64,000 bases of DNA, taken from assembly GCA_933228675.1 (NCBI GenBank), contig OW121740.1:56855000-56918999 (forward strand), in the 5' to 3' direction. Position numbers and translations under genes: made by a program. Of the stretch, positions 21,690 through 33,197 are shown one piece after another. The number at the start of each line of letters is the position of its first letter. Position 1 is the first letter of the stretch. The notes under the pieces are model-generated. The model ran no database searches. It saw only the letters and a program-made list of their open reading frames with translations, and was not told the origin of the DNA. Source of the stretch: Stomorhina lunata. Taxonomy: Eukaryota > Arthropoda > Insecta > Diptera > Rhiniidae.

Positions 21690-22460
21690 ACAGAAACCTC
21701 CTCGACTCATGCGCAACAACTTTGCTAAAGATTATAGTCTGATCAAACGCACAGTTTACGATATAATTCATTTTGAGTAGTTTTTAGTGGCGCCGCCTGA
21801 AGTCGTTCATACCACTAAGAAACCTTCCTCTGCTTATGCGTAACAACTTTGCTTATGATCATAACATGATCAAATGCACAGTTTATGATTTAATTAACTT
21901 ATAGTCTGATCAAATGCACAGTTTACGATGTAATTCATTTTGAGTTTCGCCACCTGTCGGACTTTGGTCATTCCAATTAATAAACCTTCGTCGGATTATC
22001 CGCAATAACTTTGCTAAAAATTATAGCATGATTAAATGTACAGTTTACGATTAAATTGACTTTAAGTAAATTTCAGTGGCGCCACCTGTCGAAATTTCTG
22101 CATACCAACTAAGAAACCTTCGTCGGCTCATGTGCAACAACATTGCTAAAGATTATAGCATGATTATATGTACAGCTTACGATTAAATTGACTTTGAGTA
22201 ATTTTCAGTAGCGTCAGCTGTCGGAAATTATTCACACCAATCAAAAAGCATTGGCCGGCTCATGCGCTACAACTTTGCAAAAGATCATATTATGATCAAA
22301 TTAACAGTTTACGATTTAATTAATTTTTAGTAATTTTCAGTGGCGCCACCTGTCGGAAATTCGGTTTACCAACTTAAAAACCTCCGCCGGCTTATCTGCA
22401 ACATTTTTGCTAAAGAGCATAACATGATCAAATTCACAGTTTACTATTCTATAAAGAACA
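21690..22460. repeat. Tandem repeat, about 131-bp units
   Basis: About five to six units, each containing GGCGCCACCTGTCGG (or a variant), AACTAAGAAACCTTCGTCGG, CAACAACTTTGCTAAAGATT and ATGATCAAATGCACAGTTTA. The GCGCC block occurs near 21790, 21949, 22079, 22211 and 22343, giving spacings of about 130-132 with one longer interval (a partial unit around 21880-21910). Divergence between units is moderate. No coding potential was seen. Confidence 0.85.
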
Positions 22461-22817
22461 TACATACAGACAAACATTCATTTGTTTTAAAGTTATAACA
22501 TTACTATTTTTTTCCCCCTTTTTATCCCCTAATTTCAAAAAGTTCCATATGCATAATTGGTACTTCTTTGGTACCAATTGAATTCGGTACATTTTATTAG
22601 AAAGCAGTTAACATAATTTTCCTATTGATTGCAGTACAAAGTTTCTTTCTATATTCCTTATTTTAAAATATAAGAGTGGGTAAAAAAGGTACCAAAAAAC
22701 TATTTTCACCCTTTTTTACCCCCTATCGGACATAGTTTCAAAAAAGTACCAAGCACCTGTCCGTTTATTTTCATAGCTGTTTAAAACGTAATTTAAATTT
22801 TGTTTCTATACCTATCA
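22461..22817. other. Repeat-like sequence with TTTTTACCCC motifs
   Basis: Contains ACATACATACAGACAAAC and several blocks of CCCTTTTTACCCCC with AAAAAAGTACC, which recur in the duplicated unit downstream. It is probably part of the same composite repeat as 21690-23997, but the boundaries are not defined. Confidence 0.5.
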
Positions 22818-22978
22818 CTTAAGGAGATATAGCGTTTTCGATTTTTTCCCCTTTTTACCCGTTTTTACCCTCTTAGAGGCAAAGGTTCCAAAAGTCCCTT
22901 CTTCTTCGACCTATACATCAAAAAATATACCCACTGTCCAAATTTTATCAAAATCGTTAGAGCCGTTTTCGAGATAGT

Positions 22979-23057
<79 letters not shown>

Positions 23058-23586
23058 TATAAATACATACAATTATTGCTCGTTTAAGAATATAGGATTG
23101 TAATATAACTATTTTTCTAACGCTTTAAAGGTCATGTAAATTTTTCAAATGTTTGCTGGGAAATGCCAGACAAATAATTATGTCTCTAAACCTCTTGGTG
23201 TTTTTTGATATCAATAAATAAACGAGCATCAACCTCTTTCTTATTCACTCCCATTTGTGTGGTTATACCCATTTTGTTATCTATTTAATTCTATGTTTGA
23301 TTATTTCCAAGTACCTTTTGGTACTTGTGGCCAAGTGTACGAGTCTTTTCGATGTTGCTCTTCTGTTTACGAACTACTTGTCGCTGTCATTGTCCATTAT
23401 CTTCAACTATAGATCTGTGGTATAACTTAAGGAGATATAGCGTTTTCGATTTTTTCCCCTTTTTACCCGTTTTTACCCTCTTAGAGGCAAAGGTTCCAAA
23501 AGTCCCTTCTTCTTCGACCTATACATCAAAAAAGATACCCACTGTCCAAATTTTATCAAAATCGTTAGAGCCGTTTTCGAGATAGT

Positions 23587-23633
<47 letters not shown>

Positions 23634-23997
23634 TATAAATACATACAATTATTGCTCGTTTAAGAATATAGGATTGTAATTTAACTATTTTTCTAACGCT
23701 TTAAAGGTCATGTAAATTTTTCAAATGTTTGCTGGGAAATGCCAGACAAATAATTATGTCTCTAAACCTCTTGGTGTTTTTTGATATCAATAAATAAACG
23801 AGCATCAACCTCTTTCTTATTCACTCCCATTTGTGTGGTTATACCCATTTTGTTATCTATTTAATTCTATGTTTGATTATTTCCAAGTACCTTTTGGTAC
23901 TTGTGGCCAAGTGTACGAGTCTTTTCGATGTTGCTCTTCTGTTTACGAACTACTTGTCGCTGTCATTGTCCATTATCTTCAACTATAGATCTGTGGT
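22818..23997. repeat. Near-identical ~600-bp tandem duplication
   Basis: Unit 1 (22818-23423) and unit 2 (23426-23997) both start CTTAAGGAGATATAGCG and end CTATAGATCTGTGGT. They differ at about two positions and in the length of an internal (TA)n tract (about 67 versus 33 bases). The unit includes AATCGTTAGAGCCGTTTTCG and ATTGCTCGTTTAAGAATATA. Chance open frames exist, but none has motifs. Either a recent duplication or an assembly artefact (unmerged alleles) would give this picture. Confidence 0.9.
22984..23050. repeat. (TA)n tract in unit 1
   Basis: Uninterrupted TA repeat of about 67 bases, followed by CATATATATAAATACATAC. The shorter counterpart in unit 2 lies at 23592-23627. Confidence 0.9.
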
Positions 23998-24785
23998 CAC
24001 GCAATAGAAAATTGTACTCGCATATAAAAGGAAAAAATTCAGTAGAATTGTAATTGTGAAAAAAAAATCTTAAATAAAGATCAAAACTTATAGAAATTGT
24101 AAGATATTTTTCAACATTGTTGATGATGATGTTGTTGTTGTTGTTCAAGTTGTTGCAATGATTGTGTTTATCAACATGTTGCTGCTTTCGATGACTGTCA
24201 TTTTGGTGAAATAGAAAATAAAGATTCATTCTCTGTTTTTGTTTTTGTATTTTGTCATTATTGAGTATTACAACAAAAACAACAACAATAGAGTCAGTTA
24301 AAATAAAAAGAGATACAATGATTATTTTATTGTTATTGTTCATGCTTTTAGTTATTTTGAACAATTGTTTTAATGGTTATTGTTTTGTTGTTGTTTCAAA
24401 CTACAACAATTATTTAAACTCCACCTCTATCTCTCCAGTGTTTGTTAATCATCCGACTGTAACCAAACAATAATACCTAAAACAGATATTTACTTGTTTT
24501 CAGTCATGACAATATGGTTGTTCTTTTACATTGTTTTAGCGGTTTTAGTGATCCAAAAAGTGATCTTTATTTAAAACGCAAAACAAGCTCACTTGGCGAA
24601 TTTGAGAAATATTTCGAGAGTTTATATTCAATACCGACTATGAACCAAATATAATATTTTTAAGTAGAGGAAAAAAAGCTTTTTAATACCCAAAATATTT
24701 TAGAATATAAGTCAATCTTTATTCTAAAGTATACATATTCAAGCCTAAGTTTTAAAATAGATTTCTTTTCACTGATTTTTATTAT
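23998..24785. other. Non-coding interval
   Basis: AT-rich, with GTTGTTGTTGTT and AACAACAACAA runs. A short plus-strand frame with a hydrophobic start (from about 24318) exists but has no further support. Nothing else was recognised. Confidence 0.4.
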
Positions 24786-25432
24786 AAAACAAGTAAGAAA
24801 GTGATATAGTCGGTCAAGCCCGACCATAGGATACCCTTCACCACTAAGGTCAAAGGTGTTGTTTTTACTATATAAAAATAAATATTTGATAAATTTTGCC
24901 ATCATACAAACATTTTTATAAAAATTTTATATTTAAGCTGTTTTCGTCATTTAGACTTATATGAGAGCTAGGGTCAAATATGGACCGACTATCTAAAAAT
25001 TTGGCATATTGATTACGGTTATTACAAAAATTATGTATTTTTGCATACATAATTTTTATAAACTTAAAACTACCATTATCTTCAGATTTACGAGCGTTTA
25101 CTGATTTTGCCTCATTTAATGCGTTTTGACAGAAGAGTGATTTTAATTTACATACATAAGCAGTATTTGTCTTAAATTTCATGAAAAATATTGATATTTG
25201 TGGCCAATATAACAATTCAGGGAAGTGGGACCTACGTGAGGTACCATAAATAATTGACCGATTTTGACGAATTTCAATAGCCATGGTCCCACTATCAAAA
25301 AAATGATCTGTGCCAAATTTCATGATCAATTATCGCTAGAATTGCGACCTGTACTTTGATTACATCGTTTACATGGGGGTTCAGCCGGCCAGCCAGACGG
25401 GCGGACGGACTGGCCTATTAGTATACAACAAT
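24786..25432 (+). mobile_element. Dispersed family A, copy 5
   Basis: Starts AAACAAGTAAGAAAGTGATA with the GTCGGTCAAGCCCGAC hairpin. It continues through the standard internal phrases (GAGCTAGGGTCAAATATGG, GGGAAGTGGGACCTACG) to ATGGGGGTTCAGCCGGCCAG and a GGGCGGACGGAC tract. It stops near ATTAGTATACAAC without the terminal hairpin. Confidence 0.75.
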
Positions 25433-26040
25433 ATATCGACAAAAATCAAATAGTTTTAATTTTCGGAAATAAAAAAATTCAAACAATTTTTGGATAGCAC
25501 ACTAAATTTAAAGAATAGTTTTAAGACCAATTTTGAGCTAAATTCGCGATGTGCTTCATTAAAATGTTTTTAGATAAAACCTTCGCGTTCTCAGTTAATA
25601 AAGAGATTTTTGACAAACTTTTGATGCAAATCGATTATAAATGACATCGCTTTCATGCCTTTTGTGATTTTGTCTCAGTTTGCATTCTAAAACCATTTAA
25701 ATTTTATGCACTTTTTTGCACGATTTTCAAAATCTTCATAAAATTTTAGCAAACAATGATTTTTTGGTGCGATTTCGCTTTTAGGTGCTAAATGGCAAAA
25801 ACCCAGTTTTCGCGGTAGTTTGGAAATTTTCATTCATATTTTCGAGTGTGCTCCACGAAAAACCGGTATTTTGAAAAATTTACGCTCAAAAACTCTTCAT
25901 TTATACCTGTCGTATATTATACCTACTTATATAGACCACATTAACGAGATATATATCAAACGATGCGAAATTGAAAGATCTACAAATCGTTTTCTATTTT
26001 TTTTTTAATTCTTTGAGGCGGCCAAAAAATATGGGAAAAA
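25433..26040. other. Unassigned AT-rich interval
   Basis: No motif was recognised. It may be continuous with the dispersed sequence at 26041-26190, because the style of low-complexity sequence does not change at that point. Confidence 0.35.
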
Positions 26041-26190
26041 AAATTAAAAAGTGTCGAAAACGAGCTTCAAATTTTGGCAGCCATTAAGTTGTTTTAGAAG
26101 TGACAAAATTAAAATTTAGAGGGAAGTGAATTTATCCCCTAAGTGTAGTGTCTATTTCGTAGAACAACGACTTGGGTCCAAATGTTAAAA
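26041..26190 (+). repeat. Dispersed repeat D, copy 1
   Basis: Contains GTGACAAAATTAAAATTTAG, then CTATTTCGTAGAACAACGAC and TTGGGTCCAAA. The reverse complement of the same order of motifs occurs at 48666-48790, so this is an interspersed repeat of unknown type. Its limits are approximate. Confidence 0.6.
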
Positions 26191-26720
26191 CAAATACAGA
26201 AGAAGACGAAATATGAAGAAAAACTTGAATGTTTCAATCGATTTTTCAACGTTTTTTTAATTTGCAAGCCAATTACGCTTAGAAGCGCAAATTTTCGCAA
26301 CTAAGATATTGTATTCAGTATACAGAAGTTTTTGCGAATTCAAGATATGTAATTAGATTTTCCAAACTCCTAAGGGTACAAAAATTATTAGAGTTGAAAG
26401 TCGGTTTCAAAGGAATAAAAACTGTTTGATTTTTGCCCATATATTTTCCTAATATGAGAGGAGAAATTTTCCTGCTAGATGGTAAAGTTCGTGATTGTAT
26501 AGAGTTAAAGAACTACTAACTTCTGCCTATTTTGAACCAAAAATAAGTTAAAAGACATTACCTTTCAAAGATACGCACAAATTAGACCTTTATATCAAGA
26601 TACTTGACAATGAAAATTTTATTTTGTTACTATGGTATTTAGGTCCAAAAATGAAAAAGGTTCTACTAAAGTAACGAGATATAGTTTTAACTCATAAATA
26701 GCCACAGTTCTAAAAACGTT
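26191..26720. other. Unassigned interval left of the hAT-like element
   Basis: AT-rich sequence, no reading frame or element recognised. It is the left flank of the hAT-like element that starts at 26729. Confidence 0.4.
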
Positions 26721-26728
26721 ATCGTCAT
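26721..26728. repeat. 8-bp target site duplication, left
   Basis: ATCGTCAT directly before the TAGGGATG terminus; the identical copy is at 28200-28207. Confidence 0.9.
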
Positions 26729-28199
26729 TAGGGATGAAACGATACCTCCATGGTATCGATACTTTTACTCTATTCAGTATCGATCGCAAAGTATCGATAC
26801 CTACTTAGTATCGCAATAAAAGTATCGATACTTACCTGTATCGTTCAAAATAAACCTAGTAAATATTGGCACAAGTTAATGATATGTTTTCCAAAAAATG
26901 TATTATTACACCCAAAAAGATTTTTGCATTCATGGATTCAGTCTATATATCAAGCGTAAAAAATGCAGATATATTTGATACCCTATTAGAAAATTCTAAT
27001 TTTACAATATGATATTTGTCACATAGAAATCTTTACCTAATAATAGCGATTTGTTCAGCACTTTCTAATGTAATGAAGAGTATGGTAAGTTACCATTTGG
27101 TTAAATATTAAGAGTCTTACAACTTACTAAGCGACCGCCAGTATGGATTTCGTATGGGGCGCTCTATGAGGGACTTACTAGCAATCCTATCAGAAAAATG
27201 GTGCCGTTCCATTCAACATTTTGGCGAAAGTAAAGTTGTGGCTCTAGATATTTCGAAAGAGTGTGGCATAGTGCACTTTCTCAGGGATCGCACTATAAGA
27301 GTTGTTGCAGTGTCAAAAGGAGCATTCAAGTGAATAGGTTTTCTAAAACTGTGTAAGAGATACTTCACTTCAACTGATCTCCTTAAAATTTGCACCACCT
27401 ATATCCGACCAAAAATGGAATATAACTCTCTTGTATGGGCCGGTGCTTCAAAATCTATTTTTCTATACTGCGTACAGAGTCGAAAGTTCTTATCGGTGAC
27501 AGCAGGGTATCCAACTCTATTGACTTGCTGGAGCACGGCCGCAATGTGGGTTGTACAACACTTTTTTATCGGTATTACTTTGGAATGTGTTGTAACGATA
27601 TCAAGGACCTCGTTCCCGATACCCGAAGATTCTTACGCAACACACATCAATCCGCTAGATCACATGCATTTGCGGTTGTGCGGACCGAACAACACATTAT
27701 AGAGCAAATTCGTTCTTTAGCCGTACAGTACGTATGTGGAACTCACTTCCATCAGAAGTTTTTCCTGTCAGTTGCAATATAGGAAAATTCAAACAACACT
27801 ACCCTCTCTTTCCTCCTTCCAATAACCTATTTTCCTAGTTCCAACACAATGGATAGCATAAGTAGGGTAAATAAAAAAGACGGCTGAGGAAATTTTGCAT
27901 GAAAAGAACTAAACATTTGGAGTATTTTCCATTCAAAATTGTCTCAAATATCTTGTTTTCTTTCTTGTTGCGCTTTCTTAATTTAATTTTTCAATTAATT
28001 TAATTTTTTAATTAATTAAAATAAGATTTTAATTGTTTCTGTGAGTGTAATATGTAACGAGTACTTTTGACCGATACTAGTACTTTTTTACCGATACCTA
28101 CTTGGTAGTTGGTGGTAAAGTATCGATACCAAAAGTACTTGGTATCGAAGGAAAAGTATAGAGTAAGTACTTGTATTTACTCGTATTGTTTCATCCCTA
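26729..28199. mobile_element. hAT-like element, 1471 bp, with 8-bp target duplication
   Basis: Terminal inverted repeats of 17 bases with one mismatch: TAGGGATGAAACGATAC on the left, TAGGGATGAAACAATAC complemented on the right. They are flanked by identical 8-bp direct repeats ATCGTCAT (26721-26728 and 28200-28207), the hAT hallmark. Subterminal regions carry repeated TATCGATA palindromes at 26754, 26792, 26823 and 28121, plus degenerate ones. Such clustered sites are typical transposase-binding arrays, and TATCGATA is also the core of the Drosophila DREF site. No transposase is encoded. The middle is occupied by a LINE fragment. Confidence 0.92.
27118..27870 (+). pseudogene. LINE reverse transcriptase fragment inside the hAT-like element
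   Basis: RT pieces in several plus frames: QYGFRMGRSMRDLLAIL (27140), VVALDISKE (palm motif A, 27235), IGFLKLCKRYFTSTDLLKI, TTYIRPKMEYNSLVWAGASK (27400), IGDSRVSNSIDLLEHGRN, NVGCTTLFYRYYFG and DLVPDTRRFLRNTHQSARSH. The catalytic PQG/YADD portion is deleted between the motif A segment and the thumb. It is the same family as the relic at 11930-12950. It lies between the subterminal arrays of the hAT-like element, so it was either inserted later or captured. Confidence 0.8.
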
Positions 28200-28207
28200 A
28201 TCGTCAT
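28200..28207. repeat. 8-bp target site duplication, right
   Basis: ATCGTCAT directly after the CATCCCTA terminus; pairs with 26721-26728. Confidence 0.9.
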
Positions 28208-29151
28208 TTGTATCATGATGAAATGTTAAATATGATATTACTTTTTAATTCATATCTTCATAAACGTCTTACAATTAACGATACAATTTTTAATTGCGGG
28301 ATTCAAAACAGGGAGCAGAAAAGTGTTTCCACCACCGACGGTCCTTATTCCAGAATTTTTTTAAATATAATATAAGATTCCGACAAAGACAAAAAAAGCA
28401 AAAAAAAAACAGTTATAAGCAATATAGTTTTTTGGCCGAACTTAGCAAAAAATCTAACCATCAAAAGCACCGTATCATAGTTTTTGATCCTTATTTTCTA
28501 ATTTTGTTAAAATAAATTTTGAAAATGTTTAGCTATTAAATTATATTTTCGCGGTTCCTACTCTACTCGAACAAACTAACAAAATTTACCCTATGTAAAT
28601 TGGGGTTACCCAAAGCCTATTATTAACAACATTTTGCATTCTTTGTTACTTATCAACAAAAAATCTATAAACTTATTAACTAAATTAGTGGACTGGTCTT
28701 ATTCATTTTCATGCTATAAAATATATTTATTTCACAAAATATATAGAAAACTATTTATTTCGACAAAAATATATTTCAGACATTAAATACATTTTATTTT
28801 TCGGTTAGCGATCGTATATGATTTTTGTATGTCAAGATCTTGTTTGTCTATAAGAAAATAAACATTAAACGAATTGTTTTGTTTAAATTGTTTATAAGAA
28901 AATTTTAGCTAAAAATATGCAAATGCAAATTGATAATCTGGCATGCGGAACAGATTTTTCTAATATTCAAAAAAATATAAACGAATAAAATAAACATTTA
29001 GACAAAATGTTGCTAAAATATGTGATAAATAAATAAATTAAAAAAAATATAAATTAATGCTATAATTTGCTATTAAAATTTTAATATGTGTATAATAGGT
29101 ACACAGACAGCAAAAAATAATGATATTGGTATAAAATTGTTTGTTTAAGTA
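28208..29151. other. AT-rich interval right of the hAT-like element
   Basis: No gene recognised. The sequence becomes increasingly AT-rich toward the 11-bp satellite. Short chance frames only. Confidence 0.45.
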
Positions 29152-30345
29152 TTCAGTTCTAGTTTAGTTCTAATTCAGTTCCAGTTCAGTTCTAGTTCAG
29201 TTCTCGTCTAGTTCTAATTCAGTTCTAGTTCAGTTCTAGTTCAGTTCTAGTTCAGTTCTAGTTCAGTTCTAGTTCAGTTCTAGTTCAGTTCTAGTTCAGT
29301 TCTAGTTCAGTTCTAGTTCAGTTCTAGTTCAGTTCTAGTTCAGTTCTAGTTCAGTTCTAGTTCAGTTCTAGTTCAGTTCTAGTTCAGTTCTAGTTCAGTT
29401 CTAGTTCAGTTCTAGTTCAGTTCTAGTTCAGTTCTAGTTCAGTTCTAGTTCAGTTCTAGTTCAGTTCTAGTTCAGTTCTACTTCAGTTCTAGTTCAGTTC
29501 TAGTTCAGTTCTAGTTCAGTTCTAGTTCAGTTCTAGTTCAGTTCTAGTTCAGTTCTAGTTCAGTTCTAGTTCAGTTCTAGTTCAGTTCTAGTTCAGTTCT
29601 AGTTCAGTTCTAGTTCAGTTCTAGTTCAGTTCTAGTTCAGTTCTAGTTCAGTTCTAGTTCAGTTCTAGTTCAGTTCTAGTTCAGTTCTAGTTCAGTTCTA
29701 GTTCAGTTCTAGTTCAGTTCTAGTTCAGTTCTAGTTCAGTTCTAGTTCAGTTCTAGTTCAGTTCTAGTTCAGTTCTAGTTCAGTTCTAGTTCAGTTCTAG
29801 TTCAGTTCTAGTTCAGTTCTAGTTCAGTTCTAGTTCAGTTCTAGTTCAGTTCTAGTTCAGTTCTAGTTCAGTTCTAGTTCAGTTCTAGTTCAGTTCTAGT
29901 TCAGTTCTAGTTCAGTTCTAGTTCAGTTCTAGTTCAGTTCTAGTTCAGTTCTAGTTCAGTTCTAGTTCAGTTCTAGTTCAGTTCTAGTTCAGTTCTAGTT
30001 CAGTTCTAGTTCAGTTCTAGTTCAGTTCTAGTTCAGTTCTAGTTCAGTTCTAGTTCAGTTCTAGTTCAGTTCTAGTTCAGTTCTAGTTCAGTTCTAGTTC
30101 AGTTCTAGTTCAGTTCTAGTTCAGTTCTAGTTCAGTTCTAGTTCAGTTCTAGTTCAGTTGTAGTTCAGTTCTAGTTCAGTTCTAGTTCAGTTCTAGTTCA
30201 GTTCTAGTTCAGTTCTAGTTCAGTTCTAGTTCAGTTCTAGTTCAGTTCTAGTTCAGTTCTAGTTCAGTTCTAGTTCAGTTCTAGTTCAGTTCTAGTTCAG
30301 TTCTAGTTCAGTTCTAGTTCAGTTCTAGTTCAGTTCTAGTTCTGT
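29152..30345. repeat. 11-bp satellite TAGTTCAGTTC (about 105 copies)
   Basis: Unit TAGTTCAGTTC. The first 60-70 bases (29152-29220) hold degenerate versions (AATTCAGTTCC, CGTCTAGTTC). From about 29220 to 30342 the array is almost perfectly homogeneous, with single-base variants near 29481 and 30159. Units of 11 bases cannot keep one frame. The high homogeneity implies recent expansion. Confidence 0.97.
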
Positions 30346-30559
30346 GTGAAATCTCAGAAGCTCTTTTGTTAAAGCTAGCACATTTTCCTGTAGAGCTGGA
30401 CATTTTTCTGTAGAGAGTATAAATTGAAGAACTAGCTTTATCTTTAACACTTTTTGATGAATAACCAAAAGCTATTACTGCTACGGAGTCGGTGCTGGTA
30501 CTAATTTATTTGCAGTTGTTAATGCTTTGTCTTGGTTTCACTACCGCGCCATAGACTAC
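30346..30559. other. Flank between 11-bp satellite and LINE remnant
   Basis: Short unassigned sequence. A duplicated phrase (TTTTCCTGTAGAGCTGGACA then TTTTTCTGTAGAGAG) is visible around 30382-30418. Confidence 0.4.
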
Positions 30560-30800
30560 GCAATCTAATGTCTAGAAGTCTAGATTTTCAAAGCAATGAC
30601 TACTGTGGAAGTTGTTTTAACGTTGAGGACGAAGACACTATCACTGTCCAGCCCTTGATGATCTTAGGACTCACCATCAGGGCTACCCGTTTCTTAACGA
30701 TTTATCAGAGGTCTCGAATTTCAACATTTGTAAAATTGTCTCATTCATTGTTGCATCTGATTGGCTCTAACAAAGCTTTATATATTATTTATTTTTTAGG
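30560..30800 (+). pseudogene. LINE C-terminal remnant
   Basis: Two plus frames give the end of an I/R1-like LINE protein. SNDYCGSCFNVEDEDTIT (30592) is followed, after a frameshift, by CPALDDLRTHHQGYPFLNDL and SEVSNFNICKIVSFIVASDW (30690-30770). The family pattern is CxxC..E.E.IEHxLCxCPAL ... F(V/I)xxSxWF at the protein end. The similar remnants at 20020 and 49990 show that 3' ends of this LINE type are scattered through the window. Confidence 0.7.
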
Positions 30801-32599
30801 TAATTGATGTGCTTTTAGATGGAATAAATGAAATGAATTATAGACCATTTCCGCCAAGATATTGCTCTTAAGAAAATCAAGTTCAAGTCAAAACCAAGTT
30901 TGAATGTTATTTGCGCCAATCGTGCCCATTGTGCAAACTTTTAAATAATTTTGCAGCCCTTTGAGACTTGTTAAAATAGTCTCGACTATAGTTTTGCTTT
31001 AAACTTTAGAGTCAATAAATAAATATGATGCTATCATTTCGATACTTTTAATTACAAATTCAATCTGACACACACACTTTCATATATGAATTTAGTTTTA
31101 AAACGAAATAAATGAATGAAACTATCTTGACTTCTATTTACAACCTACTCACAATATTATTGGTAGTTGAATGTTAAATGTTGTAGTTGTAATGTTTTAT
31201 TGTAGTTGTTTTAGTTGTCTCACTGATAGAGGAAAATACTTTTAGCCAAGTTACCTTAAAAAAATATGAATGTGATGTGTTGGGTTTCACCATTTAAGGT
31301 AAGTAGACTTTACCTTAAATAACTAACACTTAATAAATTCATTCATACTCGTTTCTGAATGATGTCTGTATTGTTTTCTTGTGTGTCTGTCTGTCTATCC
31401 GTATATGTGTGTTTGTAGGTACAAAAGTGTCTGTGTCATATGAAAAAATGAGTGTACGATTACATGATCATGAGCGTATAAAAAATATCGATGTATTTTT
31501 ATTGGTTTTGTAACGATATTGGTGTAACAAGCGAAACAAATATTTTCAATACCAATCAACTAAAATTTTGGTATCTGATTGATAATAATGAAAACGAAGA
31601 CTTTAACAGACGATCGACTAAATGAAACCATGAAGATCATGATGATGATGTTGAAGATGCTTAAGGTACTGATGATCGTGGTAGTTGCTGCTGCTGTTGG
31701 CGATGATGATGATCTTTCATCATTTTTGTTTCATGGCTGTTTATTTGCTACAAAACCGACACAAAAAATAAACCTGAAAGACGCGTGCCATCTGTCAATA
31801 TTTCTTTTTAATGTCAATTTCATCTATTTTTTTCTGCTGGCTTTTTGTTTTCTCATTTTTCAGTACAATGTTTTTTCACCCTACGCTTAAATTTTTTTTA
31901 AAATATATTTTTTTATAATACCTAGTTTTTTTCAGAAATTTTCGTAAAAATTTCCTAGTCACACGTTGGCTGTTGATTTTTTCGAACAAAAGTGTGCCTT
32001 GAATGCCCACTCACTTGAAAATAGAAACGTAAAAATATATTTTATGAATTTTTTAAATTTATTTAAATATGTTTTTAACAAAAACAACAAACAAAACCCA
32101 ACATCATCTGTTTAAAACAATTTTAATAAAATTCAAATATCACTAATAGTTCCCCCGTGATTGTCTTTAATCTTTATAAAAAATGCATAATTAAAAACTC
32201 ATGTAAAGCAATTAATATTAATTTTATAAAAAATTTATATTTATTTGATTAATATTTTGAAAAAAAATTTTAAAATTTTTATCTTAAATTTATCAAAATT
32301 TGTTTTGGCCTATTAGTCACATTTGAAGATTTCTTATTTTCTTTTTTAAATATTAGAAAAATTTATCTAAATTAATAAACGCTGTTTTAAATGTCCAAAT
32401 ACAACAATAGGATTTTTCTTGAAATATGTAATTTTGAAAGGTGACAAAATTATAAGTTTATTTCGAAAATATACAATTTTGTATAAAATATTCAAAGTCT
32501 ATCTAAGCTACCACATAAGTATATAACATATAACGAAATAATTTTATAATTTTCATTAGTTTGTACCACCAATTCCGGGGATATTTTGAATTTTGTAAT
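30801..32599. other. Non-coding interval
   Basis: AT-rich. It contains GATGATGATG-type runs at 31630-31710 that create a chance acidic frame, and a pair of TACCTTAAA/TTTAAGGTA inverted motifs at 31250-31320. No gene or element boundary could be supported. Confidence 0.4.
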
Positions 32600-32720
32600 T
32601 TTAGAACAATGGTCGAATCCCCGCATTCGATATCGATCGAAAACTTAGACTTTTAAGGAAATATTGTGTAACATATCTTATAGATTTCAAAATAATTTAT
32701 TTTGCAAAAAGTTTAATAAA
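32600..32720 (-). repeat. Dispersed repeat E, copy 1
   Basis: Includes CGATATCGATCGAAAACTTA and TTAAGGAAATATTGTGTAAC. The reverse complement of the same order is found at 41330-41420 (TATGTTACAGAATATTTGC.. GATCGATATCGAAT). A third, more diverged direct version may be at 32850-32930. Function unknown. Confidence 0.55.
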
Positions 32721-32918
32721 ACATGATATCTAAACATATACTTGTTTGTGAAAACTTTTAGTTTAAATGGAATTATTTTACTATCTGGGAACTTTTTACA
32801 ACAAAGTTACAATGTAGTGAATCTTATATGTTATATAGATTTTATTTAGATCATCCTTAAAGTATGCTACACAAATGTTTCTAAAATATCTTACAATGAT
32901 GATATCGAGTGCGGCGAT

Positions 32919-33197
32919 TTGGCTCCCGAATTTAGTGATCCTAGAATGTTGTCCAATCAACCAATGCATATTCTAAGTGCTTACGGGCGCCACTACAACA
33001 GTCCCAATTCGCACCTTGAAAACTACGAACATGAGATTCTTAAACCTCTAGATAAATCTCTTCACTGCACCATTTCTGCCCGTTTTCCGAAGAAAAGTCT
33101 CGTTAGGCCAAACACCATTAAATTGTTGGGCACTATGTCATTTCAAAAATTAAGATCTAGACTTAAATCTTTGTTCAATCAGAGATTCAACAAGTAA
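32919..33197 (+). other. Unidentified open stretch (about 92 codons)
   Basis: Open from a TTG codon through SRFPKKS-type and FQKLRSRLKSLFNQRF sequence to a stop inside the start of family B copy 1 (its last codons overlap CAACAAGTAAG). There is no ATG near the start and no motif I recognise. It could be the end of a decayed transposon protein or chance. Confidence 0.25.

Noticed and set aside
22865..23068. Open frame rich in isoleucine and tyrosine
   Set aside because: It is a translation of the (TA)n tract and of a duplicated non-coding repeat.
24015..24045. TATA-type promoter (CATATAAAAGG with TTCAGT nearby)
   Set aside because: The initiator-like word is only about 15 bases from the TATA-like word, too close for a core promoter, and no gene follows.
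24318..24473. Small secreted protein with a hydrophobic start
   Set aside because: The frame is short, sits in low-complexity GTT/ACA-rich DNA, and has an equally long frame on the other strand. No splice, promoter or motif support.
31579..31890. 103-codon open frame with acidic and hydrophobic stretches
   Set aside because: Generated by GATGATGATG and T-rich low-complexity sequence. No motif, and no evidence of coding composition.
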